Origin: Albidovulum sp.
Lineage (GTDB): Bacteria; Pseudomonadota; Alphaproteobacteria; Rhodobacterales; Rhodobacteraceae
Reading direction: 5' to 3'
Assembly (NCBI GenBank): GCA_030837785.1
Contig: JAUQYA010000027.1
Location: 1-12,582, forward strand
Length of the DNA: 12,582 nt
Below are positions 5,806 to 12,582 of the stretch, piece after piece. The translations under genes and the position numbers were made by a program. The number at the start of each line of letters is the position of its first letter. The stretch's first letter is position 1. The notes beneath the pieces were generated by a model that saw only the letters and a program-made list of their open reading frames with translations, did no database searches and was not told the DNA's origin.

Positions 5806-6921
5806 ATGACGCCGCTGTCCGGGCTGAAGGTCGTCGAGCTTGCCCGCATCCTGGCCGGCCCTTGGGCCGGGCAGACGCTGGCCGATCTGGGCGCCGAGGT
5901 GATCAAGGTGGAGGCGCCCGAGGGCGACGACACCCGCCGCTGGGGCCCGCCCTTCATCGAGCGGGAGGGCGATCGGTCGGCCGCCTATTTCCACGCCTGT
6001 AACCGGGGCAAGAAATCGGTGACGGCGGATTTCCGCAGTCCGGAGGGGCAGGACTTCGTCCGCAACCTGGTGAAGGATGCCGATGTCCTGATCGAGAACT
6101 TCAAGGTCGGCGGGCTGGCGAAATACCGGCTGGACTACGACAGCCTTCGCAAGATCAACCCGCGGCTCGTCTACTGCTCGATCACCGGCTTCGGCCAGGA
6201 CGGGCCCTATGCCCACCGGGCGGGCTACGACTACATCATCCAGGGCATGTCGGGGCTGATGAGCGTGACCGGGGAGCCCGATGGCCAGCCGCAGAAGGTG
6301 GGCGTGGCGGTGACCGACGTGTTCACCGGCGTCTATGCCACGACCGCGATCCTGGCCGCGATCCATCAGCGGGGGCGAACGGGCGAGGGGCAGCACATCG
6401 ACATGGCGCTCTTCGACGTGGCGACCTCGATCATGGCCAACCAGGCGATGAACTACCTTGCCTCGGGCAATGCGCCGATGCGGATGGGCAATGCGCATCC
6501 CAACATCGTGCCCTATTCGGTCTTCGACTGCGCCGACGGCTGGATCATCATCGCCACCGGCAATGACGGGCAATACCGGCGGCTCTGCGGCATCCTCGGG
6601 CTCGAGGCGCTGGCCGAGGCGCCGGAGTATCTCACCAATGCCGACCGCATCGCCAACCGGGCGGCGCTGACCGCGCGGATCACCGAGCGCACCCGGACCT
6701 TCAGCAAGGCCGACCTGCTGGCGGCCTGCGAGCGCGACGGCGTGCCGGCCGGGCCGATCAACGACATGGGCGAGGTCTTCGCCGATCCGCAGATCGTCGC
6801 GCGGGGGATGCGCATCGCGCCGGGGGGCGTGCCGGGCGTGCGTTCGCCCTTCACCTTCTCGGGCGCCGCGCTTGCGCTCGACCGGCCTTCGCCGAAACTT
6901 GGCGAGCACAACGGGGGCTGA
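5806..6921 (+). CDS. CaiB/BaiF-family (class III) CoA-transferase
   Basis: Class III CoA-transferases move CoA between an acyl-CoA and a free carboxylic acid through an aspartyl-CoA anhydride. The 371-residue protein has the family hallmarks: LKVVELARILAGPWAGQ near the N-terminus, LGAEVIKVEAPEGDDTRRWG (about 28-47), NRGKKS (66-71), DADVLIENF (91-99), GFGQDGPYAHRAGYD (128-142), and catalytic D171 in AVTDVFTGVYAT. The C-terminal lobe carries PNIVPYSVFDCADGWI and PAGPINDMGEVFADPQ. The acyl substrate cannot be told from sequence. The end, PKLGEHNGG, stops about a dozen residues earlier than many members, which continue with a short helix. The start lacks a clear ribosome-binding site and lies 4 nt after the DsbA-like stop, so translation may be coupled. 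It converges with lpxK, 6 nt away. Confidence 0.9.
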   Translation: MTPLSGLKVVELARILAGPWAGQTLADLGAEVIKVEAPEGDDTRRWGPPFIEREGDRSAAYFHACNRGKKSVTADFRSPEGQDFVRNLVKDADVLIENFKVGGLAKYRLDYDSLRKINPRLVYCSITGFGQDGPYAHRAGYDYIIQGMSGLMSVTGEPDGQPQKVGVAVTDVFTGVYATTAILAAIHQRGRTGEGQHIDMALFDVATSIMANQAMNYLASGNAPMRMGNAHPNIVPYSVFDCADGWIIIATGNDGQYRRLCGILGLEALAEAPEYLTNADRIANRAALTARITERTRTFSKADLLAACERDGVPAGPINDMGEVFADPQIVARGMRIAPGGVPGVRSPFTFSGAALALDRPSPKLGEHNGG

Positions 6922-6927
6922 CCGCGG

Positions 6928-7929
6928 TCAGAGGCCGAGTGCCGCCAGCGCGGCGTCAAGCGGGGCCCAATCGTCAAGCTCCAGCCGCACCGGCACGGTC
7001 AGCACCTTGGGGCGGAACTCCCGACCGAGGCGGACGGCGTCCTTCTCGGTGGTGACAAGCTGGGCGCCGAGGGCCGCCGCGTCGATCTCGAGCCGGTGGA
7101 GAAGCGCGGGCGTCAGCGGCTGGTGATCGTCAAGGGCGACGGTGCGGCGCACATCGGCGCCAAGCGCGCGCAGGGTGGCGAAGAACTTTTCGGGATGGCC
7201 GATCCCGGCGAAGGCGAGCACCGGAAGGTGCTGCCAGTCCATGCCGGTAGGCAAGGGGCGGAGAGCACCGGTCAGCTGCGGAACGGTCAGCGCGCCGGCC
7301 CAGGTGCGGGCGAAATCCGCCTGCGCCTCGGCCGGGCCGATCGACAGCACGAAATCGGCCCGCGCCAGCCCGGCGGCAACCGGTTCCCGCAGCGGCCCGG
7401 CCGGAAGGCAGAGGCCATTGCCGAAGCCGCGCGCCGCATCGACCACGACCAGCGAGAGGTCCTTGAAAAGCGCGGGATTCTGGAAGCCGTCGTCCATCAG
7501 GATCACCCGCGCCCCGGCGGCGATGGCCGCCATCGCCCCGGCGGCACGGTCGCGGGCGACCCAGGTCCGGGTGAAGCCCGCGAGCAGCAGCGGCTCGTCG
7601 CCCACCTCGGCGGCCGAATGGCGGCGTTCGTCCACCCTGACCGGGCCGGCAAGCCGTCCGCCATGTCCGCGGCTGACGACATGCGCCTCGACGCCCCGCG
7701 CGGCAAGGTGCTGGGCCAGCGCGATCACCGTGGGAGTCTTGCCGGTGCCGCCGGCGTTGAGGTTGCCGATGCAGATCACCGGCACGCCCGGCCTGAGGCC
7801 CGGCCCCGATGCAACGCGGCGGGCCGTTGCGCGGGCATAGGCCCGCCCGAGCGGCGCCAGAAGCCCTGCGGGCCAGGCGGGGCGGTCGGGCGGGCTGTAC
7901 CAGAACGCCGGTGCCTGCATCCCGATCAT
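6928..7929 (-). CDS. lpxK: Tetraacyldisaccharide 4'-kinase LpxK
   Basis: LpxK phosphorylates the 4' position of the tetraacyl disaccharide-1-phosphate to give lipid IVA, on the cytoplasmic face of the inner membrane. The 333-residue protein starts with the family pattern PAFWYSPPDRPAW and PLGRAYARAT. It has the Walker A loop GNLNAGGTGKTPT (55-67), VSRGHGG (85-91), EVGDEPLLLA (108-117), ILMDDGFQNP with the DDGFQ signature (146-150), GPLREP (178-183) and VTTEKDAVR in the C-terminal part. The start ATG overlaps the stop of the upstream WaaA-like gene as ATGA, which points to translational coupling. A second in-frame ATG three codons later is possible but lacks this coupling. It is the last gene of the DUF4170/WaaA-like/lpxK unit. 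Confidence 0.96.
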   Translation of the reverse strand: MIGMQAPAFWYSPPDRPAWPAGLLAPLGRAYARATARRVASGPGLRPGVPVICIGNLNAGGTGKTPTVIALAQHLAARGVEAHVVSRGHGGRLAGPVRVDERRHSAAEVGDEPLLLAGFTRTWVARDRAAGAMAAIAAGARVILMDDGFQNPALFKDLSLVVVDAARGFGNGLCLPAGPLREPVAAGLARADFVLSIGPAEAQADFARTWAGALTVPQLTGALRPLPTGMDWQHLPVLAFAGIGHPEKFFATLRALGADVRRTVALDDHQPLTPALLHRLEIDAAALGAQLVTTEKDAVRLGREFRPKVLTVPVRLELDDWAPLDAALAALGL

Positions 7930-9155
7930 GCCGCCGCCTCGCCCCGCCGGGCGTCCAGTGCCGCCAGAACCGCCCCGGCGACACGGTCGGTCACCTCTGC
8001 TCCGCCCGAGGATGCCGCCCAGGCGTTGTGCGCCAGAAGCGCCGCCCGGTCGGGCGCGATCAGTTCGGTGACCGCCTCTGCCAGCGCCTCCGGGCCGGCG
8101 ACGAGCCGGGCCGCGCGTGCCTCGGCGAGAAGCGCATAGGCTTCGGGATAGGGGCCGGGATGGGGCCCGTGCAGGATCGCCGAGCCGAGCGCCGCGGGTT
8201 CGAACGGATTGCGCCCGGTGCCGCCAGAGACCAGCGTGCCGCCCATGAAGGTGACGGGTGCGAGCCGATACCAGAGGCCAAGCTCGGACTCCGCATCGGC
8301 AAGGAACACCTGCACCTCGGGGTCCGGCTCCTCCTCGTGCGAGCGGCGGGCGATGATCCAGCCTTCCTTGCCGATCCGCTCGGCCAGCGCGTCCGCCCGC
8401 GCCGTATCGGCAGGCACGAGGATGAGCAGCATCCGGTGCGCAAGGCCCATCGCGCGGGCATGGGCCGCGATGACGGCCTCTTCCTCGGCCTCGGGGCAGG
8501 CGACGGCAAGCCAGACCGGCCGCGTTGCCAGAAGTGCGGCCAGCGACGCGCGCTCGGCCTCGTTCCCGGGCAGCGGGTCGCTCGTCTCCTCGATGCGGCC
8601 GGCGATCTCGACCGGCAGTTGCCGCCCGCCAAGCGCCCGCAGCCGGCCGGCAGTGTCGGGATCCTGCGCGAGAACGCGGGCGAACCTGCCGAGAAGCGAC
8701 CCGGCCAGCGCGCGCCGCCATCTCAGCGCCCGTTCGTCGGCCGCGGTCATGCGGATGTCGGCCAAAACCAGCGGGACGGCGCGGTCATGCGCCCCGGCCA
8801 GAAGCGCGGGCGGCAGCGACGCCCCCGCAAAAAGCGCCAGGTCGGGGCGCCAGTGGTCCAGGAAGGCGGCGATGGCAGGGGTGCGTTCGGGGGGCTGGCG
8901 GTCGGCGGCGGTGGCCGCCGGAAATCCCCTGGCATCGGGGGCCGACGGCCCCTCGGCGGTGACGAGAAACGACAGGCCCGGACGCAGTTCGGCAAGCCGC
9001 CGCGCCAGTTGCGCCAGCCGCTTGCGCCCCGATCCGGCACCGATGTGCATCCAGACGAGCGTGCCTGCCGGCCGTTCGCCGCGCACCGGCTCCGGCTCGC
9101 TTCCGCGGCGTCCCGCGGCGAGCAGATAGAGCGCAAGGGCAAGCGAACGGGCCAT
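7926..9155 (-). CDS. WaaA/KdtA-family glycosyltransferase (Kdo transferase-like), divergent
   Basis: By position, between DUF4170 and lpxK, and by overall pattern, this is a WaaA (Kdo transferase) homologue of 409 residues. It has an N-terminal membrane-proximal segment, a Rossmann domain with TLVWMHIG (32-39), HWRPDLALF (101-109), LADIRMTAA and GRFARVLAQD. The C-terminal CMP-sugar domain has RPVWLAVACPEAEEEAV, LLILVPA, ELGLWYRLAPVTFMGGTLV (291-309) and RNPFEPAALG (315-324). Key residues differ from active WaaA. The usual H-x-x-S-V-G-E motif is HIGAGSG (37-43), so the catalytic Glu is Gly43. The usual ETELWPN is GASLPPA (111-117), losing both Glu, and HNPLEP is RNPFEP. It may be inactive, or transfer something else. 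ATG 9155 has GAGGA just upstream, overlapping the end of the 13-nt gap after DUF4170. Confidence 0.82.
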   Translation of the reverse strand: MARSLALALYLLAAGRRGSEPEPVRGERPAGTLVWMHIGAGSGRKRLAQLARRLAELRPGLSFLVTAEGPSAPDARGFPAATAADRQPPERTPAIAAFLDHWRPDLALFAGASLPPALLAGAHDRAVPLVLADIRMTAADERALRWRRALAGSLLGRFARVLAQDPDTAGRLRALGGRQLPVEIAGRIEETSDPLPGNEAERASLAALLATRPVWLAVACPEAEEEAVIAAHARAMGLAHRMLLILVPADTARADALAERIGKEGWIIARRSHEEEPDPEVQVFLADAESELGLWYRLAPVTFMGGTLVSGGTGRNPFEPAALGSAILHGPHPGPYPEAYALLAEARAARLVAGPEALAEAVTELIAPDRAALLAHNAWAASSGGAEVTDRVAGAVLAALDARRGEAAA

Positions 9156-9168
9156 CGTCCTCAGCCGC

Positions 9169-9414
9169 TCAGCCGCCGAGTTCCTCGGTCGGGGCGGCCT
9201 CGGACGACTCGTCGCGGAGGGGGTGGATGTGGGCGATGAAATAGCGCGTGTGCGCGTCGTCCACGGTGCGCTGCGCCTCTGCCTTCCAGGCTGCGTAGGC
9301 CGAGGCATAGTCGGGGAAGACCCCGACGACATGGATCGCTGAGGGATCCCTGAAGATCGTCTTGTCCGGGTTCACAAGTTCGCCGCCAAAGACGAGGTGA
9401 AGGCGCTGGGTCAC
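9169..9414 (-). CDS. DUF4170 domain protein, 81 aa
   Basis: This is a small conserved protein of unknown function found in alphaproteobacteria, usually beside lipid A genes. The family pattern is clear: TQRLHLVFGGELVNP at the start, FRDPSAIHVVGVFPDYASAY, AWKAEAQRTVDDAHTRYFI, and AHIHPLRDE, followed by an acidic tail. No signal peptide or membrane segment is visible, so it is probably cytoplasmic. I chose the GTG at 9414 because GGGAG lies 6 nt upstream and the product begins M-TQRLHLVFGG like the family. The in-frame ATG at 9429 adds five residues but has no ribosome-binding site. It is the first gene of the unit with the WaaA-like gene and lpxK; a link to lipopolysaccharide assembly is inferred only from this linkage. 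Confidence 0.87.
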   Translation of the reverse strand: MTQRLHLVFGGELVNPDKTIFRDPSAIHVVGVFPDYASAYAAWKAEAQRTVDDAHTRYFIAHIHPLRDESSEAAPTEELGG

Positions 9415-9449
9415 GTGGGGCTCCCGCATTTCGCGTCCGATGCGGCGAC

Positions 9450-9478
9450 AACCTATGCCATGCCACCGGGCGTCTCAA
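9450..9478 (-). promoter_or_regulatory. Candidate promoter of the DUF4170/WaaA-like/lpxK unit
   Basis: On the minus strand TTGAGA (9473-9478, 5 of 6 to the -35 consensus) is separated by 17 nt from TAGGTT (9450-9455, 3 of 6 to the -10). It would start transcription about 30 nt before the GTG of the DUF4170 gene. The spacing is ideal but the -10 is weak, so this is a tentative call. Confidence 0.3.
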
Positions 9479-9529
9479 GGCGCGCCTGTGCGATGCCCGG
9501 TTGATCTGCGTCATCGCATCGGGGCTGTG

Positions 9530-9541
9530 CTGTCCTGACAG
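9530..9541. promoter_or_regulatory. Short palindrome CTGTCCTGACAG in divergent gap
   Basis: CTGTC and GACAG form a 5-bp inverted repeat with a 2-bp centre, in the gap between the DUF4170 gene (minus) and the GT-C glycosyltransferase gene (plus). CGATGC (9491-9496) and GCATCG (9516-9521) form another short inverted pair nearby. Both are short enough to arise by chance in GC-rich DNA, so an operator role is only a possibility. Confidence 0.2.
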
Positions 9542-9586
9542 TTCTCGAACGGACCCGGACCACGGACCCTCGTCATGAAGGCAAGG

Positions 9587-11315
9587 ATGGCGACATCGAT
9601 GGCTGTGCCCGCAAGGCTCTGGACAGGAATGGCGATCGCTGCGATGGCGGGCGCGCTGGTGCTCCGGCTCTACGGGCTCGATCTCCGGTCCATCAGTCAC
9701 CCCGAGGTCTACGTGCCCGGCATCCCGCTGCCGCTGGAACACTCGGTGCCGCCGCCTCGGCTGACCTGGGCCGATACGCTCTGGATGCACTACCATGACG
9801 AACCGCATCCGATGGGCTGGTATCTGGCGATGCTCGCCTGGACCGGGCTTGCCGGGGTTTCCGAATGGGCGCTGCGCCTTCCCGGCGCGGTGATCGGCGC
9901 GGCCTCGGTCTGGCTGGCCTTCCTTCTCGGGCGGCTTGTCTTCGGCGGCGCGGCCGGGGCGCTCGCCGCCGTACTTCTGGCGCTGCACGGATTTCACCTG
10001 TTCTGGAGCCAGATGGCGCGGATGTATGTCCCCGGCGCGTTCCTGGGGCTTCTGTCCACGCTCCTGCTTCTTGCCTTCGTCTATGACGGGCGCCGCCGCG
10101 CGCTGACCGGGGCGGGCTATGTCCTGAGCGTCGCCGCGACCGCGACCTGCATCGAATTCGTCTGGCCGCTTCTGGGCATCCAGATCGTCTGGGCCACGCT
10201 GGTGCTCCCAGCACGGGGCGATTTCCGCTGGTCGGACGTGCTCCGCGCGCGGATGGCGGGGGTGCATCCGGCGATCCGGTTGCAGATGCTGGCGGTGATG
10301 GTCTCGGCGCCGGAACTTCTCCATTCGGTCTACCGGGCGCGGGCCGGCGCGGTGGAGCAGACCGGCCTTGCCTTCCTGCGCGAATACCTGTCGTTCGGCT
10401 TCCTTTTCGTCACCGACCCCGCCGCGATCCCTCCGATGGCGCTATCAGCACCGCTCGCCACCCTGCTTCTGGTCGGCTCGCTCGCTCTCGTTGCCGGCGG
10501 TCTCAAGACGCCGGCGCCGGCACCCCGCCCGGCACCGGCGGGGGGGGGCGCTTCCCGCCCGGCTGCCCGTCGCCGTGGCGGCTGCGACTGCGGCCTTCAT
10601 GGTCTGGCTCGCGCTGATCGCGCTGCACCGGAACACGGCGCTTCTGGTCGTGGCGACCGGCTCCATCCTCGCGCTCTGGCTGCCCGCGCTCACCCGCGCA
10701 GCGGGCCATGTGCTTTCCCGTTCGGTCGCGTTGACACGCTGGCGCGAGGCCACCGCCGGGCCGCGCCTGCTGGTCGTGCTGGTGGGCGTCGCGGCACCGC
10801 TGATCCTTTTCGTCCTGTCGGCGAAGGTCGAGATTCTCGCAAGCCGGGCCTTCCTCGTCTTCGTGCCGGCACTTCTGGTTCTCGTTGCCGGGGCGGTCAC
10901 GGCGATCCCGCGTTCATGGCCGCGTCATGTTGTTGCGGCGGCGCTGATCGGCCTTTTCGCGGCGAGCGTGCCCTGGTCCTTCGCCAGGCCCGGAAGCCCC
11001 CGCGACTACAAGGCCCTCGTGGCGGGGATGCAGGCTCGCTACAGCCCTGACGACCTGGTCTTCGTGCTCGACAAGCGGTGGGAAGAGGCGCCGCTGTTCT
11101 ACTATCTGCCCGATGCCCGCTACGTCTTCGCCGACTATGCCGCGGCGTTGCGGCAGGCGCCTGCGGCGCGCGTCTGGCTGTTCACCTGGCCGTGGGAGGA
11201 CATGCCCGCCATCAGCGACGAACGCCGCGAGGCGCTGGCGGGCTATGTCCGGGTGGACCAGGTGGAAGCCCTGCGCGCCTCGGCGGAGCTTTTCGTTCCG
11301 CCGGAAAATCCCTAG
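9587..11315 (+). CDS. GT-C membrane glycosyltransferase (PMT/ArnT-like), frameshifted at a poly-G tract
   Basis: This polytopic protein resembles family 39/83 (PMT/ArnT-type) glycosyltransferases, which move a sugar from a lipid carrier outside the inner membrane. The first membrane segment (about 14-28) leads to a periplasmic loop with an acidic residue, SHPEVYV (E40), then HDEPHPMGWY (70-79), close to the family's D/E-x-HPP-x-Y motif. SEWALRLPGAVIGAASVWLA and many hydrophobic helices follow. After residue 320 the frame is lost: bases 10540-10548 are nine G. Reading with one G fewer joins directly to a frame that continues with more membrane helices (VAVAAATAAFMVWLALIAL) and a periplasmic C-terminal domain ending at the TAG at 11315, giving 575 residues. 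As written, the first frame runs to 11050 with an Arg/Pro-rich tail lacking helices. ATG 9587 was chosen over ATG 9575 because GAAGG lies 5 nt upstream. Donor and acceptor are unknown. Confidence 0.75.
10540..10548 (+). repeat. Nine-G homopolymer at the frameshift point
   Basis: Nine consecutive G, the longest homopolymer I see in the window, lie in a Pro/Ala-rich loop codon stretch (PAPAPRPAPAGG). The upstream reading frame and the downstream frame that keeps the protein pattern differ by one base exactly here; eight G would restore a continuous gene. Such tracts slip easily both in replication and in sequencing. Confidence 0.85.
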
Positions 11316-12091
11316 ACCAGCGCGGCGCAGATCGTCTGCCACAGCGATTCCGGTGCGGCGATGATCCCTTGCGCCCTGGGTTCGGCGGCGTTGTAGGTGA
11401 TGGCATGGCCCATGCGGTCGGTCACCCGCGCCCCGGCCTGGCGGGCGATCAGGTCGCCGGCGGCGATGTCCCATTCCCAGGTCGGGCGGAGCGACAGCAT
11501 GGCGTCGAACCGCCCTTCGGCGACAAGGCAGAGCCGCCAGGCGAGCGAGGCGCGGAATTCGCGCCGGAAGGGCGGCGGGGCGCCCGCCTTCCAGTGTTCG
11601 GGCTGAAGGTTCGGGCGCGAGGCGAGAAGCGTGGCGCTTGCCGCTTCGATGCGGTCCGAGATGCGGATCGGGCGGCCGTTCAGCGTGGCCTCGCCGGTCT
11701 CGGTGGCGGCGTAGAGCGCATCCTTCGCCGGCAGGTAGACGACGGCCGCGATGATCCGCCCCGCCTCGGCGACGGCCAGCGAATGGGCGAAGCTGACGTC
11801 GCCCTCGATGAAGGCGCGGGTGCCGTCGATCGGGTCGATGATGAAGCTGCGCCCGCGGCCGAGGCGGACGGCATCATCGGGGGTTTCCTCCGACAGCCAG
11901 CCGTAGTCGGGCCGGGCCGCGCCAAGATCGGCGTGCAGCATGGCGTTGACGGCAAGGTCGGCCTCGGTCACCGGCCCGGCGCCGCCGGGCTTGTCCCAGA
12001 TCTCGGGGCGCTTGCGCCAGTAGCGCAGGGCGATCTCGCCGGCCGCCCGTGCCGCCCCGGTCAGAAGCGCGAGGTCGTCATTCGCCGGCAA
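11312..12091 (-). CDS. cysQ: 3'(2'),5'-bisphosphate nucleotidase CysQ, inositol monophosphatase family
   Basis: CysQ hydrolyses 3'-phosphoadenosine 5'-phosphate, a by-product of sulphate assimilation, to AMP. The 259-residue protein has the Li-sensitive, Mg-dependent phosphatase motifs: GPVTEADLAVN (39-49, D45), WLSEET (65-70, metal-ligand E68/E69), IIDPIDGTRAFI (84-95, D86 and D89), and WEWDIAAGDLIARQAG (205-220, D208). Family membership is certain; CysQ rather than another inositol phosphatase is judged from the DPIDGTRAFI pattern and context. The start is a TTG inside the end of pmbA (14-nt overlap). GAGGG lies 8 nt upstream and the only nearby ATG is out of frame. The gene converges with the GT-C glycosyltransferase gene; the two stops overlap in the palindrome CTAG (11312-11315). 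Confidence 0.92.
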   Translation of the reverse strand: MPANDDLALLTGAARAAGEIALRYWRKRPEIWDKPGGAGPVTEADLAVNAMLHADLGAARPDYGWLSEETPDDAVRLGRGRSFIIDPIDGTRAFIEGDVSFAHSLAVAEAGRIIAAVVYLPAKDALYAATETGEATLNGRPIRISDRIEAASATLLASRPNLQPEHWKAGAPPPFRREFRASLAWRLCLVAEGRFDAMLSLRPTWEWDIAAGDLIARQAGARVTDRMGHAITYNAAEPRAQGIIAAPESLWQTICAALV

Positions 12092-12582
12092 GGGTCAGGC
12101 CCTCGACCAGAAGCGAGGGAACGACATGCGAAAGATGCCCCCGCGCGTCGTTCGCCGGCGTGATCCGCATCAGCATGTCGCGCAGGTTGCCCGCCAGCGT
12201 GCATTCGTTCACCGGATGGGAGATCCGGCCGTTCTCGACCCAGAAGCCAGAGGCGCCGCGGGAATAGTCGCCGGTCGTCGGGTTGATCGACGAGCCGATC
12301 ATCGCGGTGACGAGAAGCCCGGTTCCCATCTCCTCCAGAAGCTGCTCAGGGCTTCGGTCGCCCTGGGTCAGCGCGACGTTGGAGATCGAGGGGGAGGGCG
12401 GCGAGGAGGGGCCACGCGTCGCCGAGGCGGTGGATTTCAGCCCGAGCTTGCGAGCCGTGCCGAGATCGAGCGTCCAGCTTTTCAGCACGCCGTCGCGGAC
12501 GATGTCGCGCGGCGCGGTCGCCAGCCCCTCGGCATCGAAGGGGCGGGAGGAGGAGATGCGCGGGCGGTGCGGGTTCTCGAAG
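12078..12582 (-). CDS. pmbA: PmbA/TldE-family metalloprotease-complex subunit (partial, 5' end outside window)
   Basis: The last 167 residues of a TldD/PmbA-family protein are visible. TldE (PmbA) forms a heterodimer with TldD that degrades unfolded or modified peptides. The pattern SRPFDAEGLATAPRDIVRDG, then LKSWTLDLGTARKLGLKST, GLLVTAMIGSSINPTTGDYS, RGASGFWVENGRI, and TLAGNLRDML matches the conserved C-terminal part of PmbA. The HExxxH metal site belongs to TldD and would not be expected here. The frame is open to the window edge at 12582, and a full PmbA is about 450 residues. It is upstream of and overlaps cysQ, so the two are probably translationally coupled. Confidence 0.92.
   Translation of the reverse strand, partial: FENPHRPRISSSRPFDAEGLATAPRDIVRDGVLKSWTLDLGTARKLGLKSTASATRGPSSPPSPSISNVALTQGDRSPEQLLEEMGTGLLVTAMIGSSINPTTGDYSRGASGFWVENGRISHPVNECTLAGNLRDMLMRITPANDARGHLSHVVPSLLVEGLTLAGE

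Noticed and set aside
5725..6909. 394-codon minus-strand frame opposite the CoA-transferase gene
   Set aside because: It is a mirror of a well-supported gene, with a biased Arg/His/Gly composition and no motif.
7809..9239. 476-codon plus-strand frame opposite lpxK and the WaaA-like gene
   Set aside because: It is antisense to genes with clear family patterns; its product is Arg/Gly-rich and without domain features.
9161..10324. 387-codon minus-strand frame opposite the glycosyltransferase gene, reaching into DUF4170
   Set aside because: It covers DUF4170 in the wrong frame and is antisense to a membrane protein with many helices; the composition is typical shadow coding.
10550..11050. Reading the glycosyltransferase as ending at 11050 in its first frame
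   Set aside because: After the G tract this frame becomes Arg/Pro/Gly-rich with no membrane helices, while the +1 frame continues the helical pattern and ends in a periplasmic-type domain, so the latter is the true continuation.
11078..12163. 361-codon plus-strand frame opposite cysQ and pmbA
   Set aside because: cysQ and pmbA have all expected motifs on the other strand, and this frame has none.
1..12582. CRISPR arrays, tRNA or rRNA genes, insertion sequences, prophage or toxin-antitoxin genes
   Set aside because: No regularly spaced repeats, tRNA-like cloverleaf, transposase motifs or paired small toxin genes were recognised by eye; a covariance-model scan was not possible here.

Overview
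This window looks like ordinary chromosome from a high-GC alphaproteobacterium, most likely a member of the Rhodobacteraceae. That placement rests on the GC-rich codon use, a CcrM-type GANTC methyltransferase next to rnhB, a DUF4170 gene beside the lipid A gene lpxK, and the mutY/DUF721/DsbA-like gene order. It is inferred from gene content, not from a database match. I see no rRNA, tRNA, CRISPR array, insertion sequence, phage gene or plasmid origin.

Left part (1-1260): two small minus-strand genes encode a single-pass membrane protein (cut by the window edge) and an 82-residue exported protein. They face away from a plus-strand gene for a 159-residue exported protein with a duplicated cysteine module. 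The divergent intergenic region holds three copies of a 12-bp motif that resembles an operator array. A hairpin terminator closes the plus-strand gene.

Genome-maintenance block (1318-5122): rnhB (RNase HII) and ccrM (GANTC adenine methyltransferase) lie on the plus strand, with four GANTC sites packed into 55 bp just before ccrM. A strong terminator follows ccrM, then a structured, gene-free convergent spacer. mutY (adenine glycosylase, TTG start) is on the minus strand and diverges from dciA (DUF721, DnaB-helicase loader family). Together these handle ribonucleotide and oxidised-base repair, cell-cycle DNA methylation and helicase loading.

Tightly packed plus-strand group (4595-6921): dciA, a DsbA-like periplasmic thiol oxidoreductase and a CaiB/BaiF-family CoA-transferase are separated by only 4 nt each, so they are probably co-transcribed.

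Envelope block (6928-12582): the minus strand carries pmbA (partial), cysQ, DUF4170, a WaaA/KdtA-family glycosyltransferase and lpxK. From memory this is a common alphaproteobacterial order. Here it is split by an opposite-strand GT-C (PMT/ArnT-like) membrane glycosyltransferase between cysQ and DUF4170. That gene has a one-base frameshift exactly at a run of nine G, which could be a sequencing error, a mutation or a phase-variation switch. The WaaA-family protein has lost the glutamate that acts as catalytic base in characterised Kdo transferases. These two glycosyltransferase anomalies, the GANTC cluster and the three-copy motif are the points most worth following up; I did not find a clearly new multi-gene system.
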